Shown here: positions 1 through 11,839 of the stretch, in pieces
Position numbering within the stretch: the stretch's first letter is position 1
How the letters are laid out: every line of letters begins with the position of its first letter
Origin: Casuarius casuarius
Taxonomy: Eukaryota > Chordata > Aves > Casuariiformes > Casuariidae
Reading direction: 5' to 3'
Assembly (NCBI GenBank): GCA_003342895.1
Contig: PTFA01000485.1
Span: forward strand, 62,001 to 126,000
DNA: 64,000 nucleotides
The notes under the pieces: generated by a model
Databases searched by the model: none
What the model was told of the DNA's origin: nothing
What the model saw: the letters and a program-made list of their open reading frames with translations, nothing else
Translations under genes and position numbers: made by a program

Positions 1-3000
1 AGGAATGTGAGTTATCTTAATCTAACTTTAGCCCTCTATTAGGGATCAAGTTTGAGCTAACAGTTTAGACCGCTCAATCAAGTGGAGAAAGTCCTCTGGA
101 GTATGACTCATTATGGATAATGGGTCATTATGTATAACGAATCATTATCCACACCATTACTATAGATGTTAGGTATGCTCTTCCATTCTAAAACCTAAAG
201 TGTGAAGAAGAAGACTTGGAGCTGGGCACGCAGTCAAGCACAGACATGCTGCCTCCACTCTATGCTGGTAAAGTACAAGACATTTCTAGTGAGGAAGCAC
301 ATCTGCACCAGCATACAACACTGACATGCATCAGACCTCTGTAGTGCAGTCACGGACCCCATGTTGATGTGACTTGCAGACCCAAACTTTTTCCTGTTTG
401 CTGGCCTCAAACACATCACCACCTCCTTCTATTGTATTCTAATCCTGTCCTGAAGTCAACAGTACTCACAGCTGCTACATGTCATGAGTATTAAGTATCT
501 ATTAATAACCAAATGAAAGGAAAAATTATCTGTATAGAATAATGAGATAGTTTCCTAATTCTTTGCNTCTGACCAGAATAGATTAATATGGGACATTGTA
601 AAGGTAAGATTGTGCAACCGGTAGATGCACATTCCTGGAAAGTATATGTATGATGGAGAGAATTTTGTGATACACCTCGACATTTTAATCCTACATAATT
701 ACCCTGTAATAATTAGAAGATATTTAACACAGCTGGAAGGCTGGAAGGTGTAGGGAGAAAGGGCTCTTTTCTAATCTCAAACGCACAGGCATGCAGAGTT
801 TTTCAAGGTGTATTATGATGTGCACCTGTGGATTTGAAGGCACAACTCAGAATGGTGAGGCATTGTACGGTGAAATAGTGTGCAAAGGAATTGAAACTGC
901 AGTAGGAGGTGAAATATTTTGAAGGCATCCAATTGTAACCCCCCAACCACCCCCAAAAATAGAAAATGCATTCTTATTTAAGATATTGCTGAAAGATGAG
1001 GAGCTCAGATCCATGGAAAATGTATTTTAAAATCTAGAGGGTTCCCTTATTTCCACCTCATCCCTTTCCTGAAACAAATATATGCTTTGTAGCTCCAACT
1101 ACATTCTTTTTCAAATGAAATTGAAAAGAATTGTACAATATTGCTTCCGATAAGATCTTCAAAACATTCCTACTTCCAGTGAAAACAGTGAAAAATTCAC
1201 AATGAATTCAATAGCATTTGTCCTGTTTCTGAAACTCACTCTTACCATCTCCTTTAAATGTAAATGCAAAAGTGTAACCCACATTTTTTGCAAATTCAAG
1301 TTGAACATAGCAGTAGTTAGGTCCATCACAGTCACCAGTGACCTCTTAGAATTTTTGTTTCAGCTCGTATGAATATGGGATTTAATGCTGGTCCCTGTGA
1401 AATCATCTGAGAATTTTGTCTCACTGGGGCTAAGATTTACCTGCAGTACTCAAAGAATGTCTCCAAAATTGAGAAGGGGAGGTCTTCTCTTTGAACTTAG
1501 CTGGAGCTTGAATAAAGTTACTCACATGAGTTGAATCTGAGCAGTATAACATTAAGTATTTTTTTCTGTAATAAACAAGAAAGCTTAGTATTCCCATAGA
1601 TGCTTGATAAGCCCCAAATAAAAATCGATTATAACAATTATTATTATAAGATTTAAAAATTATGCATATTATCTTAAAAATATCAATATTAGGGGTATTT
1701 TTGCTGTTGCTCTGTCTTTTTAAAAGGTTGTGGATCATTTAAAAAGATGAGCAATGTATGCATATGTTAGTTAGCTTTTTATGGTAGATTTTATGAGTTT
1801 TCTAGAACAGTCACACAATTTTATTCTTTCACATCCTTACTGAGATATATTTCATACTTTCATTTCATTCTCTCATGAGTCACAAAGGAGAAATATGTAT
1901 ANATATATTTTTACTTCAGATGTAAAATTCATACCTCACTTGTGAGTTATGCAAGGAAAATAAGAGGCTTCATTAAACAGAGCTACAAGTTGTCTGTGAA
2001 TATGATTTGCAGTTTGGGAGTACTTTCCTTTGAAATCATTAAATCTTCACAGCTAAAGTAATTTTATCTCCTTGAAAAAATCCACTTATTACCTCATTCT
2101 GATGAAGAAAAAAGTGGGTTTTTTAAAAAATATGTTTCTTAATGACCTAGACAACAAGAAGTTTCTTCAGTATTTGCTGTGTTATGCACATTTATTTTCT
2201 GTAGCATGCATTACAGCATTTTTTTAAAGAGGTAAATGCAATTTAAAGGAAATTTCCTAAATACATGTATTTCAGAATAACCTCATAGCAGCTAAATGAG
2301 CTAAGTTTCATGGTTTATAATGTCTTCATTGTTTCCCTGAAATATTGACCATGAAAAAAATCTACTTATCAATCAGCTCTATTCAGCTGAACTGTTTATT
2401 TTCTATGACAACAGAGCAAAAGCATTTTTGTCATTGGTTTTACTGAATGTAGAGTTGCAGGGAAAATAAGCAATAATGAGTCGTAAGCATGGCAGCCTTA
2501 TGGATAATAAAATGTACCCACCCGCCTTTCCCATTCATAAGACAGCAGTTGCTGAGTAGTATTGCATTTTACCCAGCAAAAAGTATTTCTATTGTGGACC
2601 TGTGCTGTAATGAATAAAGATTAATTAAACACTTGGCTGGCCATGGTTGCTGTTTTGCAGCCAGTGATCATGACATAATTACAAAGTAAGAGGGCAAGCA
2701 TATAAGTAGTTGACAGTCAAAGCTGAACCCAAAACAACAAAATTATGAAATCTCCAGAACGTCACTCAATAAAGACTATAAACTTTAGTAGCAAATTTAA
2801 GAGTGAAATTAGAAATAAAATACGATTGTTCATAAATGGGAAAAAGAAGAAACTAATATTGCTACTTGTANTGCTTCTAAAATATACAAATAACTATCAA
2901 ATTATAGCAAGTTAAAATATCTACCTAAGGATATCAGAGGATAATCATAAGTCGTGGGGCTAAAGACAATAAATTTTAAATAGTATACCGGGGACAGAAC

Positions 3001-5086
3001 TATCCTATTTATTCTTAATATTTGGAATTGAACAGGATGAAGTAATTGTGTCATATAAGAGTAGGAAGTTCTTTTCAACCTACTAACTGAAGTAGATATA
3101 AAATAACTTCTAATAGGNAACAAACTTCATAAAATTAGATCCATATAGGATGCACAGAAGAGTCCTAAAGCCAAACTCACAGGACACCAAGATTTGAAAG
3201 CAGTCAGTGAGAAAGTAATTTAAGATTAAGAATGAGCAAGCTATCCAGCTTCTATGGCAGAAAAAAGAGCTGGTGTGATCCATATATATCTAAAAAAAGA
3301 AAAAGATATAAATGATTGGAGAGCNGAAGAAAAAGATATCAGTCTGTTTTGTTCGTTAAAAAAAAGTGATTTGATTTCAATACACGTATCTTCTGTGGAG
3401 GAAAGTAGTAAAGGACCATTTCACAAGAGAGAGGTATCATAAGAACCATGTCTCGAAGATGACTCCAGACAAACTCAAAATAAAATAGTTTCTTTCATGA
3501 GATTAAGTAATCAGTGGAGCAAACTAACAAGGGAAACAATGATTCTTTCTCTCTGATACATTCAAATCAATAGCGGATACCATTCCATGGACTGTACTTT
3601 GGCCAAGACACAAATTTTCTATGAAGGTAATTATGCTAATAGACTCAATGAAATTTAATGAGTTGTGGTATTCAAAAGAGAAGATTAGAGAAGCTAATAC
3701 TAACTTCTGATCTCCAACTGTGAGTCTGTGAATTTCCTGAATCTCTGTAAAATGCTTGAATTTGGAGCAACTCAGCTGGGATTTGGAGCCCAACCACAGT
3801 AACTCACAGGCTGATTTTCACTGGCTGAACAATAGCTAGAGCCTTACCCATGGGTGGTTCTCACCTCTGTGTGTGTTATGTCTAAAGTTTGACACCATGA
3901 AAAGTGGAGGAAAAGGGTTTTCATTGCAACTTTATATAATTACAGCAAGTCTGATAAACGGGAGTTGGTAAATGGTGGTAGAAATGAATAATGCTTTGAA
4001 TTTGAATCTCTGTTATGAGCCACATATCCCCATCTAAACTGCAACAGGTTTCAACTGTGTTTATATCCAGGTTTAGACTTGGGAATAATTCAAATAAATC
4101 CAAAATAAGTTTTCCATGAATAAAGAATCAGCATGCAACAGTTATATTTTCATTTATGAGGTCTTTAAAGTTTCTTTTAGCATACCTGAAATAGTGTAGT
4201 TTTCAGTTCACAATCAAACATCTGACATTACTTTTATAACTGTGTTCTTCCCACTGTCCCGTGTGTCCCCTACCGCATTCAGGAAAATATAAGGCTGTAC
4301 CAATTGAAAGCCATGGAACAAAGATCCCAGGGGCTGGTGAACAAATGACAAGTCTTTGGGCGAAAAAAGATAATTGAATGAGTGCAAACACTATCTAATC
4401 CATTTCTTCCTGCAGTATTAATGTAAACAACACTTCTCGGGTTTTGTATAGAGTTGTGTGGAATGGCAAGCTACAGAGAAAAAGCCTTTCACTCCGGAAA
4501 GTAGGCATGTAACACTGAGTCAGAAACTGTATAACTTAATACACACTTCTTAAGTGCCCAATTTATTCGCTCTGAGAATATTGCTACAGAAAATGTCTCC
4601 AAAACTTAGGTCACCTCAACTTACTCAAAATACAGTGGTCCTGAAATCCCCCACCTAGATGAGCATATCACTTTCTGAGCTCCTGTGCTGCAGTTTCACT
4701 GCAGGAAAATTGGGAAGTGTTGGAATTTACTAAGTTCATCCAGGTTTTGAAGTTATTATTTTTCTTTTACCTATATCATGAAAGTGTTCAGGACAACAGG
4801 AATAAAACATAAAGTGCTAAAGAAGCTCTAGAGAGAGCTTTTCAAGTGATTTACTTAATCTCAATAAAAATATGGCCTCCCTTGTGGATGAAGAGGACAC
4901 CTTCCATGTAACGACCATTTATTAAATATTCCCTATGGACACTGAAGTATATCAAGCATATACGAACCTTAATTGTGATTATATTTTATTGCTACTTAGA
5001 TTATTAAGCATTTAAACTACCAGATAGCAGAATCTATATTCTCAATAGTGGAAGAGTGCTAACAGCAATTTTACTAAATATTTCAG
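1..5086 (+). other. CNTN5: CNTN5 intron (3' part), upstream of the first exon in the window
   Basis: This stretch is non-coding as far as I can see. It is AT-rich, has stops in all frames, and no segment in it combines a protein-like open frame with good splice signals. It ends at a clear AG acceptor (5085-5086). Because exon 5087-5268 starts in phase 2 in the middle of an Ig domain, the sequence before it must be intron. The previous exon, carrying the first half of that Ig domain, is not in the window. Confidence 0.75.
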
Positions 5087-5268
5087 CCCTGTTCCAACAA
5101 TTTCATGGAGGAAAGTTAATGGTCATAATCCAAGTAAAGCCCGGCTGAGAAAATCCCAAGCTGTGCTTGAAATACCTAATGTGCAGCTAGAGGATGCAGG
5201 GATGTACGAGTGTAAAGCTGAAAACTCACGTGGAAGGAATGTCTTCAGAGGACAGCTGCAAGTGTACA
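5087..5268 (+). CDS. CNTN5: Contactin-5 exon, second half of Ig domain 3 (partial gene)
   Basis: Contactin-5 is a GPI-anchored cell-surface adhesion molecule of neurons, built of six Ig and four fibronectin III domains. This 182-base exon follows a TTTCAG acceptor and ends at a consensus GTAAGT donor. It enters in phase 2 (one base completes a codon) and leaves in phase 1. It encodes about 60 residues. They start with PVPTISWRK, which holds the core Ig tryptophan, and run to [16 protein letters not shown], which holds the F-strand cysteine and the DxGxYxC motif, then the G strand GQLQVY. The first cysteine of the domain must lie in the preceding exon, outside the window. Splitting an Ig domain over two exons is normal in contactins. 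There are no Ns or stops in the frame. The Ig3 assignment rests on recalled contactin domain order. CNTN4 and CNTN6 are the alternatives; the following exons favour CNTN5. Confidence 0.9.
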
Positions 5269-5820
5269 GTAAGTGTAACTGCAGACAGTATTATCCAGTA
5301 ATGTTTTGTCCACACTTAAGGCTGTAAATATGTATGAAGAACGCTCAGGCCCGAAGAAAAAGAAATATCTTTCTTCTGAAATAAGATCAGTATGAAATTA
5401 AGCTACATATTTTTACTCCTCAGTAATGTATTGAAGTATGAAACCTGAATAAAACTGACTCCCTCAAAAGTTGGCAAAAACAGAATTTTATGTTTCTTGA
5501 TGTTTAGAGTTTCTTTTAAAAACAGTACACTGTACATAGTATAATTTAAACATCTATACTTTTGATTCTTCTGACATGATATATAATGTTGACATGCAAT
5601 CCATACCTGCTGCACCTTTCAGAAAACTATTTTATAAATATCTTAGGACTTTTCTCATGCTTTTATTAAACGTCTATTTCACCCTTGCCGTGCCTCAGTG
5701 ATGAGTTATTGCTAATTTCATCTTACGAGAAAAAGAACTGAATAAGTGCTTGTATTTTAGTAAAAAAAAAATTTGATCTAGGCATGCACAATTTCCTAAG
5801 GTTCTGATCTTCAGGAAGGC

Positions 5821-5937
5821 TGAAAAATGAAATGATTTCCTCAAGGTCACCTTTTTGGCCTGTGGAAGAGCTGGAAACAGAACTCAGATCATAACAAACA
5901 TGATCTAGTGTTCTGGCCGCTACATAACACTGACTCT
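5821..5937 (-). repeat. MIR-like ancient SINE fragment
   Basis: The segment reads TCCTCAAGGTCACC, then a GGAAGAGCTGGAAACAGAACTC-like block (a degenerate 'gagccgggattcgaactc'), then TGTTCTGGCCGCTACAT. That is the order of blocks in the tRNA-related half of a MIR element read on the minus strand (caaggtcacacagc, agagccgggattcgaac, tgctcttaaccactac). The copy is highly diverged, as expected for a repeat that predates the bird-mammal split. Identification is by eye. Confidence 0.55.
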
Positions 5938-6278
5938 CTCATTAGCTAGGATATCTGTTTTCATTCTTGAGTAAAAATAAAGTTTCTACCCAAATCTAGG
6001 AGTCTACAGAAAACATCTTCTCCATCAACTTTGCAAAGATAGAAATAACAATTTTTAATTCTCCACCACCATATGATTGTCAAAATGATGTTTTTTTCAG
6101 TCATTGCCTTTATGGATAGTGCAGTTTGTGCTAATATGCATATTAGAGTTGATTTAACATTACGGAAAGGGGATCCACTTCGGATTGTCTCTGATTAACA
6201 GCTATGTGAGACTGGTATATTATTATGTTTCTGTTTTATAAAGTCTATTATTTTATAGTCTACCTTATAGGCAAATTC

Positions 6279-6298
6279 AAAAAAAAAAAAAAAAAAAA
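6279..6298 (+). repeat. Poly-A run
   Basis: An uninterrupted run of 20 A bases in the CNTN5 intron. I see no clear retroposed body directly upstream of it, so it may be a simple homopolymer rather than a retrotransposon tail. Confidence 0.8.
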
Positions 6299-7498
6299 GC
6301 CTGAATCAGAATTTCCCCTCTCGGCATTAGTGTGGAGCGAGGTCAGTGCAGGTAACAGAGAGCTTTCAAATGGAGAAGATCAAAAGCGACCTGCAGTACA
6401 GCAGAACATGCAGGACAAACTATTAATAGCCTACCTAAAGCACTTTTTCTGGGCCTCGAGATGAAGCAAACCCCTCAGTGAACCTCTCACATCAGAGGGC
6501 TCCTGAAGACAGCATTAGTATCTTACTGTCCTACAAACCTTGACATCCCTTCTCAGGGATGTAACTGGGTTTGTGTAAATGTTGCTCTACGGCAATTTCA
6601 GCTTCCTTTGCTGGCGGATGATTTGGCAGGATCTGGGGGCATTACTCGAAACAGCATTTGCTGCTATACCTCTAATTCATAACAACATTAGACATGAATT
6701 ATTTATCTTAAAGCTCATTGTCTTTTCCCTGACATCTTATTCCTCCAGGACACATTGATTATTTTGGCTCAAAAATTCATACGTAGGCCATCATTCCTTA
6801 CCAGGGCTTTCCTGTAAAATTTCAGAGCAGGCTGTAGGACCAGCCATGTCATACTATGGCCTCACTGTTTACATACCTCTGCAGTAATCCCTTGCTGTCT
6901 GTTTGAATCTGCTTCATTTTCTCAGTTGCATCTGATCTGGTTTACCACCAAGGAGTTTGGAGAAAGCCCAGACCACCAAGTCTGCCTGTCTGGCCACATT
7001 TGATCACAAAGTACTGATTTATTACCTGATGCTGTAATCCAGGGTGCCATGGCAATCTGATGCAGCTGACACTTCAGATGTTGTTCAGATAGTGGTATTT
7101 CAGATGCTGACAATTTCAGATTGTTGCAGTCTTATTGTAGTTGTCAGTACTGACCTAGCCGAAATTCAGCTATAGAAGTGACAAGGGCATCAAAAATTTA
7201 ATTTTGCTACTGCCAAGACATCCCCATATACTTGACTGCAATCNATTTTTAGGGTCGTGATTTCCCTCAACTGATTTGGTCATCTAGCAATTTACATTGA
7301 CTTTTATTCAAGCTTAAATTTATTAATACAAGAGAGCACAAAAATTACAATTTTCGTGGAGAACTGGGCATTAATCAGTTGTCATCACTGACTACCAGCA
7401 TTTTCCCAATAGCAAGTGCTGGTTTGAACAATCCTGATCCTCTTGCACTCCAAACCTCTTGCTTTTGAGGGTGTGCTATGGATGCGCAGGAGGAATTC

Positions 7499-7680
7499 AC
7501 TAAATCTTCCCTTTTCCTTCCCCCCTTCTCCCTTCCCCTTTGCCTTCCTCTTCCCCTTTTCCCTTCTCCTTCCCCATTAATTGTACAAAGTTCGGTATCA
7601 GATCCTTTCTTACCTCTCTTTTTCTTTCATTATCTTTTCTTTTCATACACCTTTTCCTCTTTCATTGTTTTGTTTCAATA
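7499..7680 (+). repeat. Pyrimidine-rich low-complexity tract
   Basis: A stretch made almost entirely of C and T, with blocks such as CCTTCCCCCCTTCTCCCTTCCCC, densest at 7503-7576 and fading into T-rich sequence. It explains the proline, serine, leucine and phenylalanine-rich open frame in this place, which should not be called a gene. Tracts of this kind can adopt triplex (H-DNA) form; that is general knowledge, not something shown here. Confidence 0.75.
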
Positions 7681-10600
7681 CAGAGGTATCAATGAAAGAG
7701 AAGTCAGAAAAGCAATTTAGGNGTATTGAAAACAGGAGAGCAGGTACCTCTGCAATGAACATGAGAGAATGACTAAGGAAGAAAGACACAAAGTAAAAAG
7801 AACAAGGAAATAAATTAGGAGAGAGAGTTGGACAGAAATGGCATCACAAAAGACTGACCTGAAGCAGTGAGCTTCCAGCTGACCCCAAGCAGTTGTGTGT
7901 TGCTCGTACAGGGACCCTGGCCTGTGCCACTAAGCCTGAGCCCTCACAGCCCAGATGTTCAGCTCCAGCTTTACAGGGAAAGAGAGCCCTGTTCCCACAG
8001 TTACATTACGTTATGGAGGCACTCAAACACCTCAGGCAAGCAACATCAAACACAGGTTTTCTCCTTCGACACCATTGCTCTCGCCAGGGAAAATAAATGT
8101 GTGAGTGCATACCACGCTCTGGCAGGTGCTGCAGTATTCTGTAATGCAGTGTAACAGCGGGTCCAGAGCTTTTCTGATCCTCTTCGTATAGACAGGCTTA
8201 GGAAAACGGGTCTAGTTTTCGGCTCAGTCCATATTCAAAGCCATTACCCATTAGGCACAACTGAGATTTTTAGAAGGATGTTATTCTCTGAGGGCAAAGT
8301 AAAAGGGTAGCATAGGGTCTCCCCTCTCAAACACCATTTTAATCACTTCCTATAAAAACTGCATGGAGGCAAATCCACTAGTGTAACTGTACCTTAGCCC
8401 CAAATACATTCAAGACTGGCTTGAAAGGAAGAAATTTCTGTGGTCAGGGCTGCGCGTGCAGTTGAAGTTTGCTATCTTTCTAACCCTGCCATAGATACCT
8501 ATTCTTCTTCTATTGTGTACTTCCCAACTTGGCCTTGTGTCCAGAAAATTAAGTTTTTTCAGCTCAAACTTTGTTCTCATTCACACTTTAGGACACTATC
8601 TGAAGTCAAGGTACTTGCCTATGCAAAATTTTCTCCTTTATAATCTTTTTCAGCCAAAAAGTTGCATAATTTTTTGAGAAAGTAGTCTGACTTTTCCGCA
8701 TCTGAATTTCATTTTGCACAAAGGATTTTAAAAAAAAGGCCTGTAAGCTTTCAGATTTATTGCCAGTTTGTGTTTGTAAAACATTTTGACATCNTTGAAT
8801 AAAAAGAGGTGCAGGAAAGCAAGATAAAATAAATCAGAGAATGGCCACAGTGATTTTAAAATCTCTGGAGCACTATAGAAAGCTGCGGCACAATATCCAT
8901 AAAGAGTACTGAATAATAAAATACATCCTTCTATTCTTACATCCATCCCAAAAACTGTTCGTTGGACAGATAAAAATCAGGCAAGCATCCATTGTTGCCC
9001 GAGCTGAATATTGCCTTTATAAAGAGAAAAACCATCTGTTACTTATGGAATCTGCTGAAATACTGGTTAATATTTAAGTTTTCCAATTAAAATTAAGGGC
9101 AGTTGTAGAAGGAGTTTTTCCTTTCCCGTATGTGTAATAAGATGAAAATCAACTCTTTTTGTTAAAAAAAGATAATAATAAATTGAGTGAGAGGTTGCAA
9201 ATCCAGTTACTTGTTTAGTATTTAACTCCTTTAGTTATTGACAATGTTTAAGTGCAAATGTAAAGATATGGAGAGAGACTCTTGCGAACGAGCAGAGAAG
9301 GAACTCCATTTTCCTGTTGCAGGGTAAAGAGTGCATAGAGAGAGGACAGGAAGCCAAAAAGTGAGGCAAAATATTTCTCTCAATCAGGCATTTAGCTGTG
9401 TTCCTGCTTCACTACCTGTTGTTTTGCTATTCTGTTCAGAATTTCTTTTACTTCACTCAAAGAGATGAGAATCTGAGCCAATATTTCTGCTGAGTGCAAT
9501 TTCAGCAGCTTGAAAATTCAGAGTCCAGAAGCCATTTAATGTATCAGGAGAAAATTTAGGGCTGAAATACTCCAGACGATGAAAATACAATTGTCAAGAC
9601 CAATCAGTCATACAACTGGGCTTTGAAAGCGTGTGGTTATAGAGGAACAGCCATGCCATGACTGTGCTATTAGGACAGCCACAGCCAGAGGAACTGCAGT
9701 TGTGTACTGACAAGAACATCTCTAGATCAAACTTGATGAGACAGTTTTATTCCAGTGTAATCAGGTTCACACTCTAATTTCAAATGCTCAGGTTCAAGAT
9801 GAGATNAAATTCAAAACACAAAAATGAGACCATTTATGTTTTGGGTCATATAGCAGAACTTTCAGAAAAGCAAAATAATAAAAAGAGTGAAATAAAAAGA
9901 GAGTAGCACAGTTTAATACCTCTTTGAAACTACATAATTTTATGGCACCATCGGCTAACTTTTATGATTTTTTAGTTACAAATTTAACTGTCACAGAATC
10001 AAAATCATATTAGCTCTGCTCATTTTCAAATGAAAGAATTTCTGCTCAGCATGTTTCCTTCCTTCATACCGAAGCATTCAACAAAACAGCAGCAGCAACT
10101 AAACAATGCAATTGGATTATATTTTTAGGACAGTTAGTACAATTAGTAGGCAACAAGTGAGCAGGAACTCCCACAAGTTGCTTCCAAGTATTACACGGGA
10201 TCTTTTGACTAACAGAAGAAGCCAGAGATTCAGTGCAGAGAGAGCACATATGGAACATTTTGTGCATTAGCTTGACTGCAAAAAGAATATAAGAGCAGCT
10301 GTTGGGTCGTGGGTTTGGGAATGAGGTTGGGTCTATCTTGTCTCTGATTTCTTCTACTAGAAAGAAATGAGTGATTCTTTTTCTGATACCTTTCCAGCAN
10401 TCGCCTGGTCAGACTCTTCTCTGCTTAGGAGTGATAGACACTTGACTCACATTCTTTACCATCAGTGCAGATAGAACCAGTTAGCTACCTGTCATGCCTC
10501 CTCATATCTTCTCACTCCTTTGATTGGTGACCTGTCAGATGCCAGGCAGATTCAAAGATTTATTTTTAAACTCAGTTCCACATTTCAGGTAGGTTATCAA

Positions 10601-11176
10601 TTATTGCATGCTCAAAACAGAGACTTTGTTGTGACAGCTCTGGACTTCTACTCATCCCAATCAGAAGAACTGTACAGTCCTTTAGCAGCGGAATCCCTCA
10701 GCTACTTATTATCTTGATTTTTCTTAATATTTAAGGTTATTAAAGTTAATTAATTTGATCTACCATACTCTTTGCTACAGAACTTGATATTGTTACAATA
10801 TGAAAAACCAAAATCTGGCTTCTGAGCATACATTTTTATTTCTGTACATGAATAAANAGTTCTTCACCGAATCATGAAGTTTTCCCAACGATAAGCTTAG
10901 GATCAATCACATAAGTAGGTGATTGATCGCTTCATTAAAGATCTGCATCTCTGCAGAGATATTCCCTGCTTTTTAACAGGTTATTACATGAAAATTAGGT
11001 ATTAACAACCACATATATGCCCAACTACTTTGAGACTTAAAAAAACTACCATTTTAAATGAATGAAACCCAACACACTTTAACAAGAACATGTGCAAATA
11101 CCTTGCCGAATGTCCAGTCATTCCTGGATAAATAAACCATGATTTCCCAGTAGATTTATAGAACTGCATGAAACAG

Positions 11177-11360
11177 AGAGATTATGATAACAATTATTGT
11201 TATTTTAAGAGCAACTACCTGGTAGCCACAATAGAATGTTTCACAACACTGCAAGATCTATTTAAATTTTACTAAGGGGGTTAATTATCATAATCTCTGT
11301 TTTGTTCAGTTCTAGCAAATCTAGCAGTGTTACTAGATATCCTATGGAAGCTACCAGGTA
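11177..11360. repeat. Foldback (inverted repeat) segment
   Basis: Two overlapping inverted-repeat pairs are visible. AGAGATTATGATAA at 11177-11190 is the exact reverse complement of 11285-11298 (14 bases). TACCTGGTAGC at 11216-11226 is the exact reverse complement of 11350-11360 (11 bases). Sequence inside the second pair (around AACACTGCAAGAT and ATCTAGCAGTGTT) also pairs imperfectly. It could be a diverged palindromic transposon remnant or a chance foldback. It lies about 340 bases upstream of the next CNTN5 exon. Confidence 0.5.
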
Positions 11361-11702
11361 AATGTTCATAAATTCAATAATAATAAATGCATTAATATAT
11401 AGTACAGTAATTTAATCCTCTGGACTATACTAAATCAGACAAACTTTCTATTCCTGGTCATAACTGCTCACCGCCTTGTCCAATTACATTATATCCTTTA
11501 ATGTTATGGAGTTCTGTTAATTTAATTACTTTCTATTTTGGTTTTTCTTTGGTTGTTTGAACGTGCATCTTCTTCAGAGTAAGCTAGGCTTTGTATAGGC
11601 CATAATTTAGGCTCTTTAATTGATTAGGTCTTCTCATACCAGCTAAAGACTTACTGGTTTGTATACAGGGTTTTTTTTCCTTTTTTTTTTTTTTTTTTGC
11701 AG

Positions 11703-11839
11703 CCTACCCACATTGGGTGGAGAAACTTAATGATACTCAGTTAGACAGTGGAGATCAACTCCGATGGGAATGTAAAGCCACTGGAAAACCACGGCCCACG
11801 TATCGTTGGCTGAAAAATGGAGCTCCTCTCTGGTCACAG
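11703..11839 (+). CDS. CNTN5: Contactin-5 exon, first half of Ig domain 4
   Basis: A 137-base exon after a long T tract and GCAG acceptor, ending at a GTACGT donor. It enters in phase 1: the last base of the previous exon plus CC makes a Thr codon. It leaves in phase 0. It encodes [17 protein letters not shown], then [21 protein letters not shown], giving the B-strand cysteine and the C-strand tryptophan of an I-set Ig domain. The NDT triplet is an N-glycosylation sequon. The strings [10 protein letters not shown] and [18 protein letters not shown] are what I recall as characteristic of contactin-5 rather than contactin-3, -4 or -6, which differ clearly here. An open frame runs on past the donor into the intron, but that read-through has no family similarity and is not coding. 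Confidence 0.93.

Larger units (their letters stand above)
5269..11702 (+). other. CNTN5: CNTN5 intron between Ig3 and Ig4 exons
   Basis: A 6.4 kb intron with a GTAAGT donor and a TTTGCAG acceptor; the acceptor is preceded by an almost pure T tract (about 11671-11698). It contains an old MIR-like SINE on the minus strand (5821-5937), a run of 20 A at 6279, a long pyrimidine-rich tract at 7499-7680, and a foldback structure at 11177-11360. No coding sequence is supported in it. The short open frames at 6.2, 7.5-8.1 and 8.4 kb have no splice or family support. Confidence 0.85.

Noticed and set aside
7478..7720. Proline/serine/phenylalanine-rich open frame
   Set aside because: It is the direct reading of a C/T low-complexity tract.
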